Shown: positions 1 to 8,267, counted from the stretch's first letter. The stretch: 12,920 bases of DNA from Bordetella parapertussis (GCA_943324725.2 CALPMR020000053.1:1-12920), one strand, 5' to 3'. The notes: generated by a model not told the origin, from the letters alone. Numbers and translations are program-made.

Positions 1-1
1 G

Positions 2-130
2 ATGGGGCAAGCTGCCCGGGCAAGGGGCTGGGTCGCGATCGTGGCGTGGCAGCCTCAAGCGGGCGAAGGGAGGCTGCCTTGGCTCAGGGAGCGCAACAGG
101 AACAGGATCGGAGCCGCGGGCAGGGCATGA
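2..130 (+). CDS. Possible C-terminal tail of an upstream gene (partial, unidentified)
   Basis: This frame is open from the left edge to a TGA at 128-130. That stop overlaps the ATG of the transporter at 127-129 in an ATGA arrangement typical of translationally coupled genes. By hand count 33 of its 42 codons end in G or C, against 28 of 42 in the frame continuous with the transporter, which mildly favours this frame as coding. The deduced end of the protein is Arg- and Trp-containing and finishes ...RNRIGAAGRA. I do not recognise a family. The alternative is that these 126 bases are only the leader of the transporter gene. Sequence left of the window would settle it. Confidence 0.3.
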   Translation: MGQAARARGWVAIVAWQPQAGEGRLPWLRERNRNRIGAAGRA

Positions 131-1032
131 CGAAGACGCCCGGGCCGGAGCAGGATTCGGCGGCCGTCCTGTCTCTGCTGTGGGCGGCCTTCTGCTTCAG
201 CCTGATGACCGTCTGCGTCAAGGGCGCCGGGGCGCGACTGCCCGTGGCGGAGGTGGTGCTGGCCCGCGGCCTGGTGAGCGTGGCCCTGAGCTGGTGGATG
301 CTGCGCCGTGCCGGGATCAACCCCTGGGGCCGAAGGCGGCGCCTGCTGGCGACCCGGGGCTTGCTGGGCAGCGTGGCCCTCGCCTGTGTCTATGGGGCCG
401 TGACCCGCCTGCCCCTGGCCACGGCGACGCTGTTGCAATACCTCTACCCCACCTTCACGGCGCTGATCGCCTGGCTGAGCCTGGGAGAACTGCTGAGCCG
501 CCGCACCCTGCTGGCCTGCGGCTGCGGCTGGCTCGGCGTGCTGGTGGTGGCCCATGGCATCAGTCCGACCGCCATCGGACTGTCGCTGGGCCCAGCCTCG
601 ATGCCGCCCCTGGTCTGGCCCGCGGCTGAGCCGCTGATCGGCGTGCTGCTGGCCGTGGCGGGGGCACTGCTGACGGCCCTGGCCTACGTGAGTGTGCGGG
701 AACTGGGCCGCAGCGAGCAGCCGCTGGTGATCGTCTTCTGGTTCCCGCTGATGGCCGTGCCGCTCAGCCTGCCCTGGGTGTTGCAGCACCCGGTCTGGCC
801 CCATGGCCTCGAATGGTTGTGGCTGCTGGGGGTGGGCCTGTTCACCCAGCTGGGCCAGATCGGCCTCACCCATGGGCTGACGCGACTGCCCGCGGCGCGG
901 GCCACCACGATCGGCTATGTGCAGGTGGCGTTCGCGGCGCTGTGGGGCCGCCTGCTGTTCGGCGAGGCGATCAGCAGTGCCACCGGCATCGGCGCCCTGT
1001 TGATCCTGGCCGCCGCCCTGCTCAGTCGCTGA
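127..1032 (+). CDS. EamA/DMT-superfamily membrane transporter
   Basis: This is a 301-residue integral membrane protein of the drug/metabolite transporter (EamA) superfamily, probably an inner-membrane permease or exporter. The substrate cannot be told from sequence. Two homologous EamA halves are visible, about residues 14-142 and 170-300, each with around five hydrophobic segments. The first half ends with the family signature LPLATATLLQYLYPTFTALI (95-114) and GE at 120-121. The second half repeats the pattern as LPAARATTIGYVQVAFAALW (254-273) and GE at 279-280. The halves are joined by a Pro-rich loop (143-168). I chose the ATG at 127 because it starts just before the first membrane segment. 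A GTG at 46 would add 27 charged, Gln-rich residues unlike the family. The ATG overlaps a possible upstream stop (ATGA). GC is high, 45 of 60 bases over 241-300. The family is secure; the function is not. Confidence 0.9.
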   Translation: MTKTPGPEQDSAAVLSLLWAAFCFSLMTVCVKGAGARLPVAEVVLARGLVSVALSWWMLRRAGINPWGRRRRLLATRGLLGSVALACVYGAVTRLPLATATLLQYLYPTFTALIAWLSLGELLSRRTLLACGCGWLGVLVVAHGISPTAIGLSLGPASMPPLVWPAAEPLIGVLLAVAGALLTALAYVSVRELGRSEQPLVIVFWFPLMAVPLSLPWVLQHPVWPHGLEWLWLLGVGLFTQLGQIGLTHGLTRLPAARATTIGYVQVAFAALWGRLLFGEAISSATGIGALLILAAALLSR

Positions 1033-1077
1033 GGGCGGCGGCGGCGCTCAGGCCGGCAGCCAGCGGAGCTGAAGGCA

Positions 1078-1102
1078 TTCAGGCTTAAAGTCTGCGCCTG
1101 AA
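1078..1102. promoter_or_regulatory. Inverted repeat in the spacer before the antiporter gene
   Basis: TTCAGGC (1078-1084) and GCCTGAA (1096-1102) are a perfect 7-bp inverted repeat around an 11-nt AT-richer centre. It lies 46 nt after the transporter stop and 25 nt before the antiporter ATG. No T-run follows, so it does not look like a classical intrinsic terminator. It could be an operator or an mRNA leader hairpin. Chance occurrence is possible. Confidence 0.3.
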
Positions 1103-1126
1103 GATTGCGGTACATCCGGTCTGCTG

Positions 1127-2563
1127 ATGTTGTTTCCCTGGCAGACGTTCTCGACCATCGGTCTGACCCTTGGAACGGTGTCCAGTGGGGAGGGACCAGG
1201 GGGCGTCGCACCGGCCCATGCCGGAATCACGCACCTGATACCCGATCAACTGCACCAGCGCGGTGTGCCGCTGCCGGTGGTGATGGTGGTGATCGGCAGC
1301 ATGTTTCTGGCCACCCTGGCCATCAGCCGTTTCAGCCTCAAGTTGGGCATTCCGGCGATTCTGGGGGTGCTGCTCTTTGGCGTGTTGATCGATCCTGGTC
1401 GCTCTCCATTCAGCTCAACCACAATTGAGTGGCTGCACACCCTCAGCCTGTCGATGTTGCTCTTTTATGCAGGGCTGAAAACCGAGTTGAAATCGATCAG
1501 GGGCTTTCTTGAATATGGCATCCTGCTGGCTGTCGGTGGCGCCATCATCTCCTCAATCATCCTGGGCCTGATCATCTGGCTGTTGGGATCAGACACAGGC
1601 TCCGGGATCTCATTGGGCTTCGATCAACTTCCCCTGGCCGTGGCGATGGTGATCGCCGCCTGCCTCGGTTCAACCGATGCCGGAGCCACCATCGGAGTGC
1701 TCAATGCCGGTGGCAGAATCTTGCCAAAACGACTGCAATCACTGCTGGAGTTCGAGGCATCCGTCAATGATCCAGCCGCCATTCTGTTTCTGGGGCTGGT
1801 GGTGGGCCTCACCACCATCGGCAATGGCAGCCATCCCGAATCGATCCTGATCCAGCAGTTGCAGTTCTTTCTGCAGAAGATCGGATCGGGACTGTTGGTG
1901 GGCCTGATCAGCAGTTATGTGGCGCGGTTCAGCCTGGAGCGCCTGGTCCACGATCAGGCCCAACTCCTGGTTCTGGGGGTCGCCGTTGCCCTGCTCTCCT
2001 ACGGCTTGGCTGATCTGCTCGGGGGATCGGGCTTTATTTCGTCGTACATCTGTGGCGTGTTTCTAGCCAATCACAAATACACCAATCTCAACATCAGCAC
2101 CCATAATTTGCAAATGACCTTACTTCCGTTCAACTCGATGACCGAGATCGCTGTCTTCCTGATCTTCGGCGTTGAGATGTTGCCCGAAAAGCTGTATGCC
2201 GTCTTGCCTTTCGGCATTGTCGTGGCCATGGCCCTGATGCTGGTGGCCCGTCCCTTGAGTGTGCTGGCGTTCCAATGGTTGTCCCCCTTCAACATCAAGG
2301 AAGCCCTGTTGATCTCCTGGTGCGGCCTGCGCGGCGCCGTGCCCCTGGCCCTGAGCTTCGCGGTCACCGACGCCATCCCCAGAATGCGCGGGATTGATCC
2401 GGCCTCCTTGCCGAAACTGGTGAACAATGCCGAGGGCATCATCTTCTGCGTGGTGATGATCAACCTCCTGATTCAGGGCATGAGTCTGCGCTGGCTGGCG
2501 CGCTGGCTGGGGCTGTCGCCCGGAGATGACTCCGATCAGCCGCTGGCGGTCAGCGTCGACTGA
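1127..2563 (+). CDS. CPA1-type cation/proton antiporter (NhaP-like)
   Basis: This 478-residue polytopic membrane protein should exchange Na+ or K+ for protons across the plasma or thylakoid membrane, serving pH and salt homeostasis. After an unusually long hydrophilic N-terminus (about 1-48) come roughly 12-13 hydrophobic segments. Diagnostic residues are GSTDAGAT (181-188), the Asn-Asp pair N214-D215 in FEASVNDPAA (the CPA1 hallmark in the ion-binding helix) and CGLRGAVPLAL (399-409) with its conserved Arg402. No cytoplasmic RCK/TrkA-type regulatory domain follows. The ATG at 1127 is the first in-frame start. Met53, just before the first membrane segment, is an alternative that would remove the hydrophilic extension. 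Base composition is locally low, 54 G+C in the 120 bases 2041-2160, against about 75% in a sample of the preceding gene. Na+ versus K+ preference cannot be read from sequence. The stop lies 2 nt from the convergent lipoprotein gene. Confidence 0.9.
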   Translation: MLFPWQTFSTIGLTLGTVSSGEGPGGVAPAHAGITHLIPDQLHQRGVPLPVVMVVIGSMFLATLAISRFSLKLGIPAILGVLLFGVLIDPGRSPFSSTTIEWLHTLSLSMLLFYAGLKTELKSIRGFLEYGILLAVGGAIISSIILGLIIWLLGSDTGSGISLGFDQLPLAVAMVIAACLGSTDAGATIGVLNAGGRILPKRLQSLLEFEASVNDPAAILFLGLVVGLTTIGNGSHPESILIQQLQFFLQKIGSGLLVGLISSYVARFSLERLVHDQAQLLVLGVAVALLSYGLADLLGGSGFISSYICGVFLANHKYTNLNISTHNLQMTLLPFNSMTEIAVFLIFGVEMLPEKLYAVLPFGIVVAMALMLVARPLSVLAFQWLSPFNIKEALLISWCGLRGAVPLALSFAVTDAIPRMRGIDPASLPKLVNNAEGIIFCVVMINLLIQGMSLRWLARWLGLSPGDDSDQPLAVSVD

Positions 2564-2565
2564 GC

Positions 2566-3066
2566 TCAACCCAGGCCTGCGTTGCCACGCTCCCCCGCCA
2601 GGGGCAGCGGATCGGTGATCCAGTCCTGATTGTTGCCATCACGACTGCCCAGCGGCCTGGCCAGCCGCCAGCTCTGGCCCCGCTCACCCCGCTGCAGAAA
2701 CAACTCAAAGGGGCTGTCGACCCGGATCGGATCCCCGGCCAGGCGCCAGTCGAACTGCCCCGTGAGCCTGAGCCCGTCGGCCGCACCGATGCGCATCGCC
2801 TGTTGCTGCTCCAGCCGCACCCGGGTCACCTCCGGCAGTCCTGGCGGTTCCAGTTCCAGGGCGCGGGCCACCTGGGCCTGGGTGAGCTGGATCTGCAGAG
2901 CCAGGGCCTGCAGCAGCACCGACCGGGACGGCTGGCTGGCGAGGCCGCAGCCCGCCAGACCCAGGGGCAGCAGCAGCGCCAGGGTCAGGCCCAGGGCCGC
3001 AAGCCTGGGGGCCAGGCAGAGGGGCCAGGACAGCCGGCGACGGGGGCTAGGCAGGAGGGGCAGCAT
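2566..3066 (-). CDS. Predicted lipoprotein of unknown function, divergent from ruvA
   Basis: This 166-residue protein has a clear lipoprotein signal: an Arg-rich N-terminal region (RRR at 9-11), a hydrophobic core (about 21-36) and a lipobox LAGC with the lipidated Cys at position 40. The mature part, about 127 residues, is predicted membrane-anchored outside the cytoplasm. It holds a Gln/Leu-rich helix-like stretch (about 49-72) and a C-terminal segment with alternating hydrophobic residues that looks beta-rich (TGQFDWRLAG about 102-111, FELFL about 120-124, SWRLARPLG about 132-140). I do not recognise the family. I chose the ATG at 3066 because it gives a compact signal peptide. An ATG at 3090 would add eight residues (MEVRAPAP) and would overlap the ruvA start codon on the other strand. 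The gene meets the antiporter tail to tail. Any promoter must lie inside or very near ruvA. Confidence 0.75.
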   Translation of the reverse strand: MLPLLPSPRRRLSWPLCLAPRLAALGLTLALLLPLGLAGCGLASQPSRSVLLQALALQIQLTQAQVARALELEPPGLPEVTRVRLEQQQAMRIGAADGLRLTGQFDWRLAGDPIRVDSPFELFLQRGERGQSWRLARPLGSRDGNNQDWITDPLPLAGERGNAGLG

Positions 3067-3088
3067 GGGGGCCGGCGCACGAACTTCC

Positions 3089-3742
3089 ATGATCGGCTGG
3101 CTGCAGGGACAACTGGCCGAACCATGGCAGCAGGCCAACCGTTATGGGGCGCTGTTGATCTGCCAGGGGGTGGGCTACGAGCTGCAGTTCAGCCCCAGGC
3201 ACTGGCGGCAGTTGCCGCCGGTGGGGGTCGAGCTGGCCCTGCACATCCACCACAGCATCCGCGAGGACGGCTGGAGCCTCTACGGCTTTCCGCTGCGGCA
3301 CGAGCGTGATCTGTTCCGGGAACTGGTCGCCGTCAGCGGTGTCGGGCCCCAGATGGCGCTGGGATTGCTGGGAACGATGACGCCGGAAGAGCTGGTGCGG
3401 GCGATCATCCAGGCGGATCTGAGGCGGCTGGCTGAGGCGCCGGGTGTGGGCAAGCGCACCGCCGAGCGGCTCTCGGTGGAACTGCGCAGCCGGCTCAAGG
3501 ATCGCTTCTGCGCTCTGGTGGCCATGCCGGAGAGCTTCGATGATCTGCTCGATGCCGACACGGGCCTGCCCGAGGGAGCCGGCCGCGACGATGTGCAGAT
3601 CACGCTCGGTGCCCTGGGCTATGAGCCGCTGGAAATCCACCGGGCCCTGCGGGCCGTGGCGGCCCAGGGATTGACCGCGGCAGACCAGGGCGATGACTGG
3701 ATTCGCGAGTGCCTGCGCTGGCTGTCACGCGCTGCGGCCTGA
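3089..3742 (+). CDS. ruvA: Holliday junction branch-migration protein RuvA
   Basis: RuvA binds four-way DNA junctions as a tetramer and loads the RuvB motor for branch migration during recombinational repair. The 217-residue product starts with the family-typical MIGWLQG. Domain I, an OB-fold with QGVGYELQF at 26-34, covers about 1-65. Domain II carries two helix-hairpin-helix DNA-binding motifs, SGVGPQMALGLL (83-94) and PGVGKRTAERLSVEL (118-132). An acidic linker (about 148-168) leads to the C-terminal RuvB-contacting three-helix domain (about 169-214). Length is slightly above the roughly 200 residues usual in the family. The ATG at 3089-3091 is fixed by homology, although the open frame runs further upstream through the opposing lipoprotein gene. 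The next gene, rpsO, starts 96 nt downstream. ruvB is not in the window. Confidence 0.97.
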   Translation: MIGWLQGQLAEPWQQANRYGALLICQGVGYELQFSPRHWRQLPPVGVELALHIHHSIREDGWSLYGFPLRHERDLFRELVAVSGVGPQMALGLLGTMTPEELVRAIIQADLRRLAEAPGVGKRTAERLSVELRSRLKDRFCALVAMPESFDDLLDADTGLPEGAGRDDVQITLGALGYEPLEIHRALRAVAAQGLTAADQGDDWIRECLRWLSRAAA

Positions 3743-3838
3743 AGCCGTCAGTGAAGCGCCGCTGGGGAAGTGTGCTGGTGACACGGTAAAGTGGTTGTTT
3801 GCTCCGCCAGGGCTTCGGCCTCCGCTCGCTCTTCGCCC

Positions 3839-4108
3839 ATGCCGCTCACCACCACCAAGAAGCAAGAACTGATCAACGGCCATCAAACCCACGGCACCGA
3901 TACGGGCTCGGTGGAAGTGCAGGTGGCGATGCTGAGTGAGCGGATCAACCAGCTCAGCGGCCATCTGCAGAAAAACATCCACGACTTCTCTTCCCGCCAG
4001 GGACTGCTGAAGATGATCGGCCGCCGCAAGCGGCTGCTGAGCTACCTGCGTAGCCAGAGCCAGGACCGCTACGCCGGGCTGATCAGCAAACTGGGCATCC
4101 GCGGCTAG
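3839..4108 (+). CDS. rpsO: 30S ribosomal protein S15
   Basis: S15 is a primary 16S rRNA-binding protein that nucleates assembly of the 30S platform. The 89-residue product is full length for the family. It shows the conserved [20 protein letters not shown] stretch (17-36) and the RNA-binding segment [20 protein letters not shown] (51-70). The ATG at 3839 gives the typical N-terminus [10 protein letters not shown]. Upstream in-frame codons would add residues outside the family. The start has no strong Shine-Dalgarno sequence; the preceding bases are pyrimidine-rich (ctcgctcttcgccc). The PAM68-like gene begins only 11 nt after the stop, so the two are almost certainly co-transcribed. In other bacteria S15 represses its own mRNA through a leader structure. 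I see no convincing copy of one in the 96-nt leader. Confidence 0.98.
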   Translation: MPLTTTKKQELINGHQTHGTDTGSVEVQVAMLSERINQLSGHLQKNIHDFSSRQGLLKMIGRRKRLLSYLRSQSQDRYAGLISKLGIRG

Positions 4109-4119
4109 AGGTCGTTGCC

Positions 4120-4542
4120 ATGGCCCCGCAGCGGGACCCCCAACCCTTCGGCTCCAAGCGAGCCGCCAAGGGCATTCGCAAAGCCGGGCCTCAGCCCAGG
4201 GCCAAGCCATCGCGTCAGCGGGCGATTCCCGATGCGGTGGCCAATCGCATGGCCCGTCGCATCGCCATCGCCACCGGCATTCCCACCGTGATGGGCATGT
4301 CGGTGTTCATCGGCAGTTATCTGGTGGTGAGCCGGGGCATCCTCGAGATCCCCACCGGCATCACCCTGGTGGCTTCTGGTGGCTGTTTTCTGCTCGGACT
4401 GCTGGGGCTCAGCTACGGCGTGCTCTCGTCCAGTTGGGAAGATGGCGCCGGCAGTCTGCTCGGAGCCGAGCAGATTCCCCTCAACATCGGCCGGTTGAGG
4501 CAATCGATGCGGGCGATGCGGGAAGGCTCAGGCAACGGTTGA
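4120..4542 (+). CDS. PAM68-family photosystem II assembly protein (DUF3464)
   Basis: The 140-residue membrane protein matches the cyanobacterial and plant PAM68 family (Synechocystis Sll0933, Arabidopsis PAM68), assembly factors for photosystem II that act around CP47 and thylakoid-associated ribosomes. A basic, disordered N-terminus (1-34) leads to the family motif IPDAVANRMARRIA (36-49). Two membrane segments follow (about 47-70 and 79-103). After them comes the conserved LSSSWEDGAGSLLG (102-115), then a short basic tail. The ATG at 4120 lies 11 nt after the rpsO stop, and no other in-frame start is plausible. Its place next to a ribosomal protein gene fits the reported ribosome association of Pam68, but that link is inference. 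Convergent dnaE ends 200 nt away, and I found no clear hairpin plus T-run terminator in that gap. Confidence 0.93.
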   Translation: MAPQRDPQPFGSKRAAKGIRKAGPQPRAKPSRQRAIPDAVANRMARRIAIATGIPTVMGMSVFIGSYLVVSRGILEIPTGITLVASGGCFLLGLLGLSYGVLSSSWEDGAGSLLGAEQIPLNIGRLRQSMRAMREGSGNG

Positions 4543-4742
4543 CGCCGGTTTTGCCAGACAGCTTCGGGATGCTGCTCAATCCCTGGACAGGCTGGAAACG
4601 GTCTGCAGCAGGCTGGTGTGCATCCAGTTGTAGCCCAGAAGTCAGAGCTTGAAGCCCGATTGCATCGGCGGCTGATCTGTTCGCCTGCGTTGATGGCGCA
4701 GCAGCAGCTCTGGCCAGCGGAGCGGCCCTGGCGCTGCCGGGC

Positions 4743-7700
4743 TCAGGCCGCCGGACCGATCGGTGAGCGCAGGCTCACCCGGAAATCAGCGGCGGCCAGG
4801 GTCTGAACAGCGGCGGGAGCATCGGCGACGCAGAACTGGGGACCGAGACGCACCCAACGCGATTCGGCGCCCTGACGCACCAGCGCCACCACCGGCACCC
4901 GCACCCCGGCCTCCTCCTGGCCTGGGCGATGGCGGGTCAGGCATTCACGCAGGCGATGCTGGATGGCGATGTCGCCAGCCTGCTGAGGATCGAGTTCCAC
5001 CTGCAGCAGCTGCAGATCATCAATGCTGCGGCAGTCGTCGACAATCAGCTGGACCCGATCGTCACGGCGATCCACCGTGGCCCACACCAGCAGCCGGGCA
5101 TCGACCATCAGATGGTCGGCCAGACGGGCATAGGTTTTGGGAAACACCACCGCCTCGCAACTGCCGGTGAGATCCTCCAGCTGCAAAATGGCCATGCGAT
5201 CGCCCTTGCGGGTGTTGACCTGGCGCAGCTCCGGCACCATCGCCACGATGCTCACCTTGGCCTTGTCGGACTGTTCCTCCAGCCGGGCCAGGCCGATCGG
5301 AGAGAGCAGGGTGACCTGGGCCGACAACTGACGCAAGGGATGGTCGGAGATGTAGAAGCCGAGCAACTCCTTCTCCAGTTTCAGCTTTTCAGTGGGGGGA
5401 TAATCCGCCACCGGAGCTGCCTTTGGTGCCGTGCTGCGATCGTCGCTGGCGAGATCAACGGCCGAGGCTGCGGCCAGCAGATCAAAGAGGTTGCCCTGGC
5501 CGCTGGCCCGATCGCGGGCGCGGGAACTGGCCCAATCGAGGATCAGATCAAGATCGGCCATTAACTGAGCCCGATTGGCGCCGGCCTGCAAGCCATCCAG
5601 AGCGCCACAGTGGATCAGCGATTCCAGGGAGCGGCGGTTGAGCTGCTGGGAAGGCAGACGATCGCAGAGATCGGCCAGGCAAGCGAAGGCTCCATCAGCC
5701 GTGCGTTGCTCAATCAACAGCCGAATTGCGCCATCTCCCAGGTTGCGCACCGCCGAGAGGCCGAAGAGGATGCGATCGCCCACCGGTGTGAAATCAATGC
5801 CGGAGGCATTGACATCGGGAGGCATCACCTCGATGCCCATGGCCTGGCAATTGGCGATGTAGCGCTGCACCTTTTCGGTCTGGCCGGCATTGACGGTCAG
5901 CAGGGCAGCCATGTAGGCCACCGGGTAGTGGGCCTTGAGATAGGCGGTCTGATAGGTGACGGCGCCATAGGCGGTGGAATGGCTCTTGTTGAAGCAGTAT
6001 TCAGCGAACAGCACCATCTGCTCAAACAACGCTTCAGCAACCTTTTTGTCGACACCTCGATCACAGGCACCCTGCACAAACAGGCTCTGGTGTTTCTCCA
6101 TCTCTGACTTTTTCTTTTTGCCCATCGCCCGCCGCAACAGATCGGCCTCGCCGAGGGAATAACCGGCCAGATCCTGGGCAATCTTCATGATCTGCTCCTG
6201 GTAGACCATGATCCCGTAGGTCTCCTTGAGGATCGGCTCAAGCTTGACGTGGGCCACATCAATCGCTTCTCGGCCGTGCTTGCGATTGATGAATTTGGGA
6301 ATCAGCCCCGCATCGAGTGGACCGGGCCGATATAGCGCCAGAATTGAGGAGATATCCTCCAGCGAAGACGGCTTGAGATCGCGCACAATCTGGCGCATAC
6401 CGCTGGATTCAAGCTGGAAGATTCCCTCCAGATCTCCCCGTGCCAACAGGGCGAAGGTGCCAGCATCGGCCTCGGGCAGGGCATCGGGATCAAGGCGGGT
6501 GCCACTGCTTTTGTGCACCAGATCGATCGTCTTTTCGATCATCGTCAGGTTCTTGAGGCCGAGGAAATCCATCTTCAGCAGCCCCATCGCCTCCACATCT
6601 TCCATGTAGTACTGAGTGATCACCTGACCATCGTTGTTGCGTTGCAACGGCACCAACTCATCGAGCGGTTCGGCGGCAATCACCACACCGGCGGCATGGA
6701 CACCGAAGGTTTTGTTGGTGCCCTCGATGCGCATGGCCAGATCGACCCAGTGACGCACCTTGGCATCACCTTCATACTTCTGGCGGAACTCAGGAGCGGG
6801 CGATTCAGCGCCGATCATCTCCTTGAGTTTCGCTGGCTTGCCCCGCACCACGGGAATGAGCTTGGCCAGGCGATCGGCCTCGCCATAGGGAATATCCAGC
6901 ACCCGGGCCACATCCTTGAGCACCGCCTTGGAGGTCATGCGGTTGAAGGTGATGATCTGGGCCACCTTGTCCTCGCCATAGCGTCGGGTGACGTACTCGA
7001 TCACCTCCCCGCGGCGCTCGATACAGAAGTCGGTGTCAATATCCGGCATCGACTTGCGCTCTGGATTCAGAAAACGCTCAAACAACAGGCCGTGCCTGAC
7101 CGGATCAATGTTGGTGATGCCCAGGGCGTAGGCCACCAGAGAGCCTGCGGCCGAACCCCGACCTGGCCCGACAGCGATGCCGTTATCGCGGGCGAAGCGG
7201 ATGTAATCCCACACCACCAGAAAATAGGTGGGGAAACCCATCTGCTCCATCACCTGCAGCTCAAAGGCGAGGCGCTCGCCGTAGAGGGGTTCGAATGGCT
7301 GGCCGTCGCCGAGATCCAGTCGAACCCGCAGCCCCTGTTCACTCACCTCTGTGAGATAGCTGACAGCCGTGTGTCCCTCGGGGATCGGAAAGCGCGGCAT
7401 CTGGTAGCGACCGAGGATGTCGTAGTCCTCCACCTTCGCGGCCACCTTTTCGGTGTTGGCAATGGCGGCGGCAATCAACTCCGGTTCGAGGTGGTCGTGA
7501 AACAGGAGGCCCATCTCGGCCTCGCTCTTGATGTATTCGGTGCCGGTGTAACGCAACCGCTTCTCATCGGTGATCAGCTTGCCGGTGAGCACACACAGCA
7601 GGGCATCGTGGGCCTCCACATCGCCCACACTCAGATAGTGGGCGTCGTTGGTGGCAATCAGGGGAATGCCCAGCTCGGCACCGATCTGCGCCATGCCGGT

Positions 7701-8267
7701 GTTGACGATGCGATCTTCCAGGCTGCCGTGATCCTGAATTTCCAGGTAGAAGTCGTCACCGAAGGTCTGCTGATACCAGCCGGCCACCTCGCGGGCCACA
7801 TCAGGCCGGCCCTGCAGGATCGCCTGGGGAATCTCGCCGCCCAGGCAGGCCGTGGCCACGATCAATCCCTCGCTGTACTGCTGCAGCAACTGCTTGTCGA
7901 TGCAGGCCCTGGAAAAGATGCCCCGACCGCGCATGCCGCGCAGATGGCTGATGCTGGTGAGTTTGACGAGATTGCGATAACCCACCGCATTCTTGGCCAG
8001 CACCACCAGGTGATAGCGCCGTTCCTTTTTCGGCTGCGGATCCTCGATCGAGCCGTTGATCACATACATCTCGTTGCCGATGATCGGCTTGATGCCGGCC
8101 TTGGTGCACAGCTTCAGCAACTCGATGGCGCCATACATGACGCCGTGATCGGTCAGGGCCAGGGCCGGCATGCCCAGGGCGACCGCCCGCTCCACCATGG
8201 CCGGCAACTGGGAAGCCCCGTCGAGAAGGCTGTAGTCGCTGTGGTTATGAAGGGGAACGAACGCCAA
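4743..8267 (-). CDS. dnaE: DNA polymerase III alpha subunit, uninterrupted (no intein)
   Basis: This is the catalytic subunit of the replicative polymerase, 1174 residues from the chosen start. Domains in order are PHP (about 1-270), polymerase core with [10 protein letters not shown] (367-376), PDIDTDF with catalytic Asp409/Asp411 (408-414) and KMDFLG with the third Asp567, a helix-hairpin-helix region (about 812-850), and an OB-fold ([19 protein letters not shown]) with ELQ/LEDLTG near the C-terminus. The PHP domain keeps what look like all metal ligands: H7, H9, D16, H41, E66, H86, C141, D208, H210. Residues Y757-C758 (AEY|CFN) mark the site where many cyanobacteria split DnaE with an intein; here it is continuous. 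I chose TTG at 8265-8267, which yields the family-typical start [17 protein letters not shown]. An ATG at 8315 would add 16 residues not seen in relatives. gatA lies upstream across a 220-nt gap. Confidence 0.97.
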   Translation of the reverse strand: MAFVPLHNHSDYSLLDGASQLPAMVERAVALGMPALALTDHGVMYGAIELLKLCTKAGIKPIIGNEMYVINGSIEDPQPKKERRYHLVVLAKNAVGYRNLVKLTSISHLRGMRGRGIFSRACIDKQLLQQYSEGLIVATACLGGEIPQAILQGRPDVAREVAGWYQQTFGDDFYLEIQDHGSLEDRIVNTGMAQIGAELGIPLIATNDAHYLSVGDVEAHDALLCVLTGKLITDEKRLRYTGTEYIKSEAEMGLLFHDHLEPELIAAAIANTEKVAAKVEDYDILGRYQMPRFPIPEGHTAVSYLTEVSEQGLRVRLDLGDGQPFEPLYGERLAFELQVMEQMGFPTYFLVVWDYIRFARDNGIAVGPGRGSAAGSLVAYALGITNIDPVRHGLLFERFLNPERKSMPDIDTDFCIERRGEVIEYVTRRYGEDKVAQIITFNRMTSKAVLKDVARVLDIPYGEADRLAKLIPVVRGKPAKLKEMIGAESPAPEFRQKYEGDAKVRHWVDLAMRIEGTNKTFGVHAAGVVIAAEPLDELVPLQRNNDGQVITQYYMEDVEAMGLLKMDFLGLKNLTMIEKTIDLVHKSSGTRLDPDALPEADAGTFALLARGDLEGIFQLESSGMRQIVRDLKPSSLEDISSILALYRPGPLDAGLIPKFINRKHGREAIDVAHVKLEPILKETYGIMVYQEQIMKIAQDLAGYSLGEADLLRRAMGKKKKSEMEKHQSLFVQGACDRGVDKKVAEALFEQMVLFAEYCFNKSHSTAYGAVTYQTAYLKAHYPVAYMAALLTVNAGQTEKVQRYIANCQAMGIEVMPPDVNASGIDFTPVGDRILFGLSAVRNLGDGAIRLLIEQRTADGAFACLADLCDRLPSQQLNRRSLESLIHCGALDGLQAGANRAQLMADLDLILDWASSRARDRASGQGNLFDLLAAASAVDLASDDRSTAPKAAPVADYPPTEKLKLEKELLGFYISDHPLRQLSAQVTLLSPIGLARLEEQSDKAKVSIVAMVPELRQVNTRKGDRMAILQLEDLTGSCEAVVFPKTYARLADHLMVDARLLVWATVDRRDDRVQLIVDDCRSIDDLQLLQVELDPQQAGDIAIQHRLRECLTRHRPGQEEAGVRVPVVALVRQGAESRWVRLGPQFCVADAPAAVQTLAAADFRVSLRSPIGPAA
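5196..5203. repeat. HIP1 palindrome GCGATCGC
   Basis: An exact copy of the cyanobacterial highly iterated palindrome lies inside dnaE. It is the leftmost of three I found by eye in the window. Confidence 0.6.
5772..5779. repeat. HIP1 palindrome GCGATCGC
   Basis: An exact octamer match inside dnaE, about 570 bases from the previous copy. Confidence 0.6.

Noticed and set aside
55..873. 272-codon minus-strand frame opposite the EamA transporter
   Set aside because: The plus strand shows clear duplicated EamA motifs. The antisense product is Gln/His/Gly-rich with no domain.
3764..3792. Possible rpsO promoter with TAAAGT at 3787-3792 as a -10 element
   Set aside because: It matches only four of six consensus positions, and no -35-like hexamer lies at suitable spacing (ggggaa is at that place).
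4543..4742. Bidirectional terminator between the PAM68 gene and dnaE
   Set aside because: I found only short or widely spaced complementary stretches (such as TGCTGC/GCAGCA) and no U-tract on either strand. The spacer remains unassigned.
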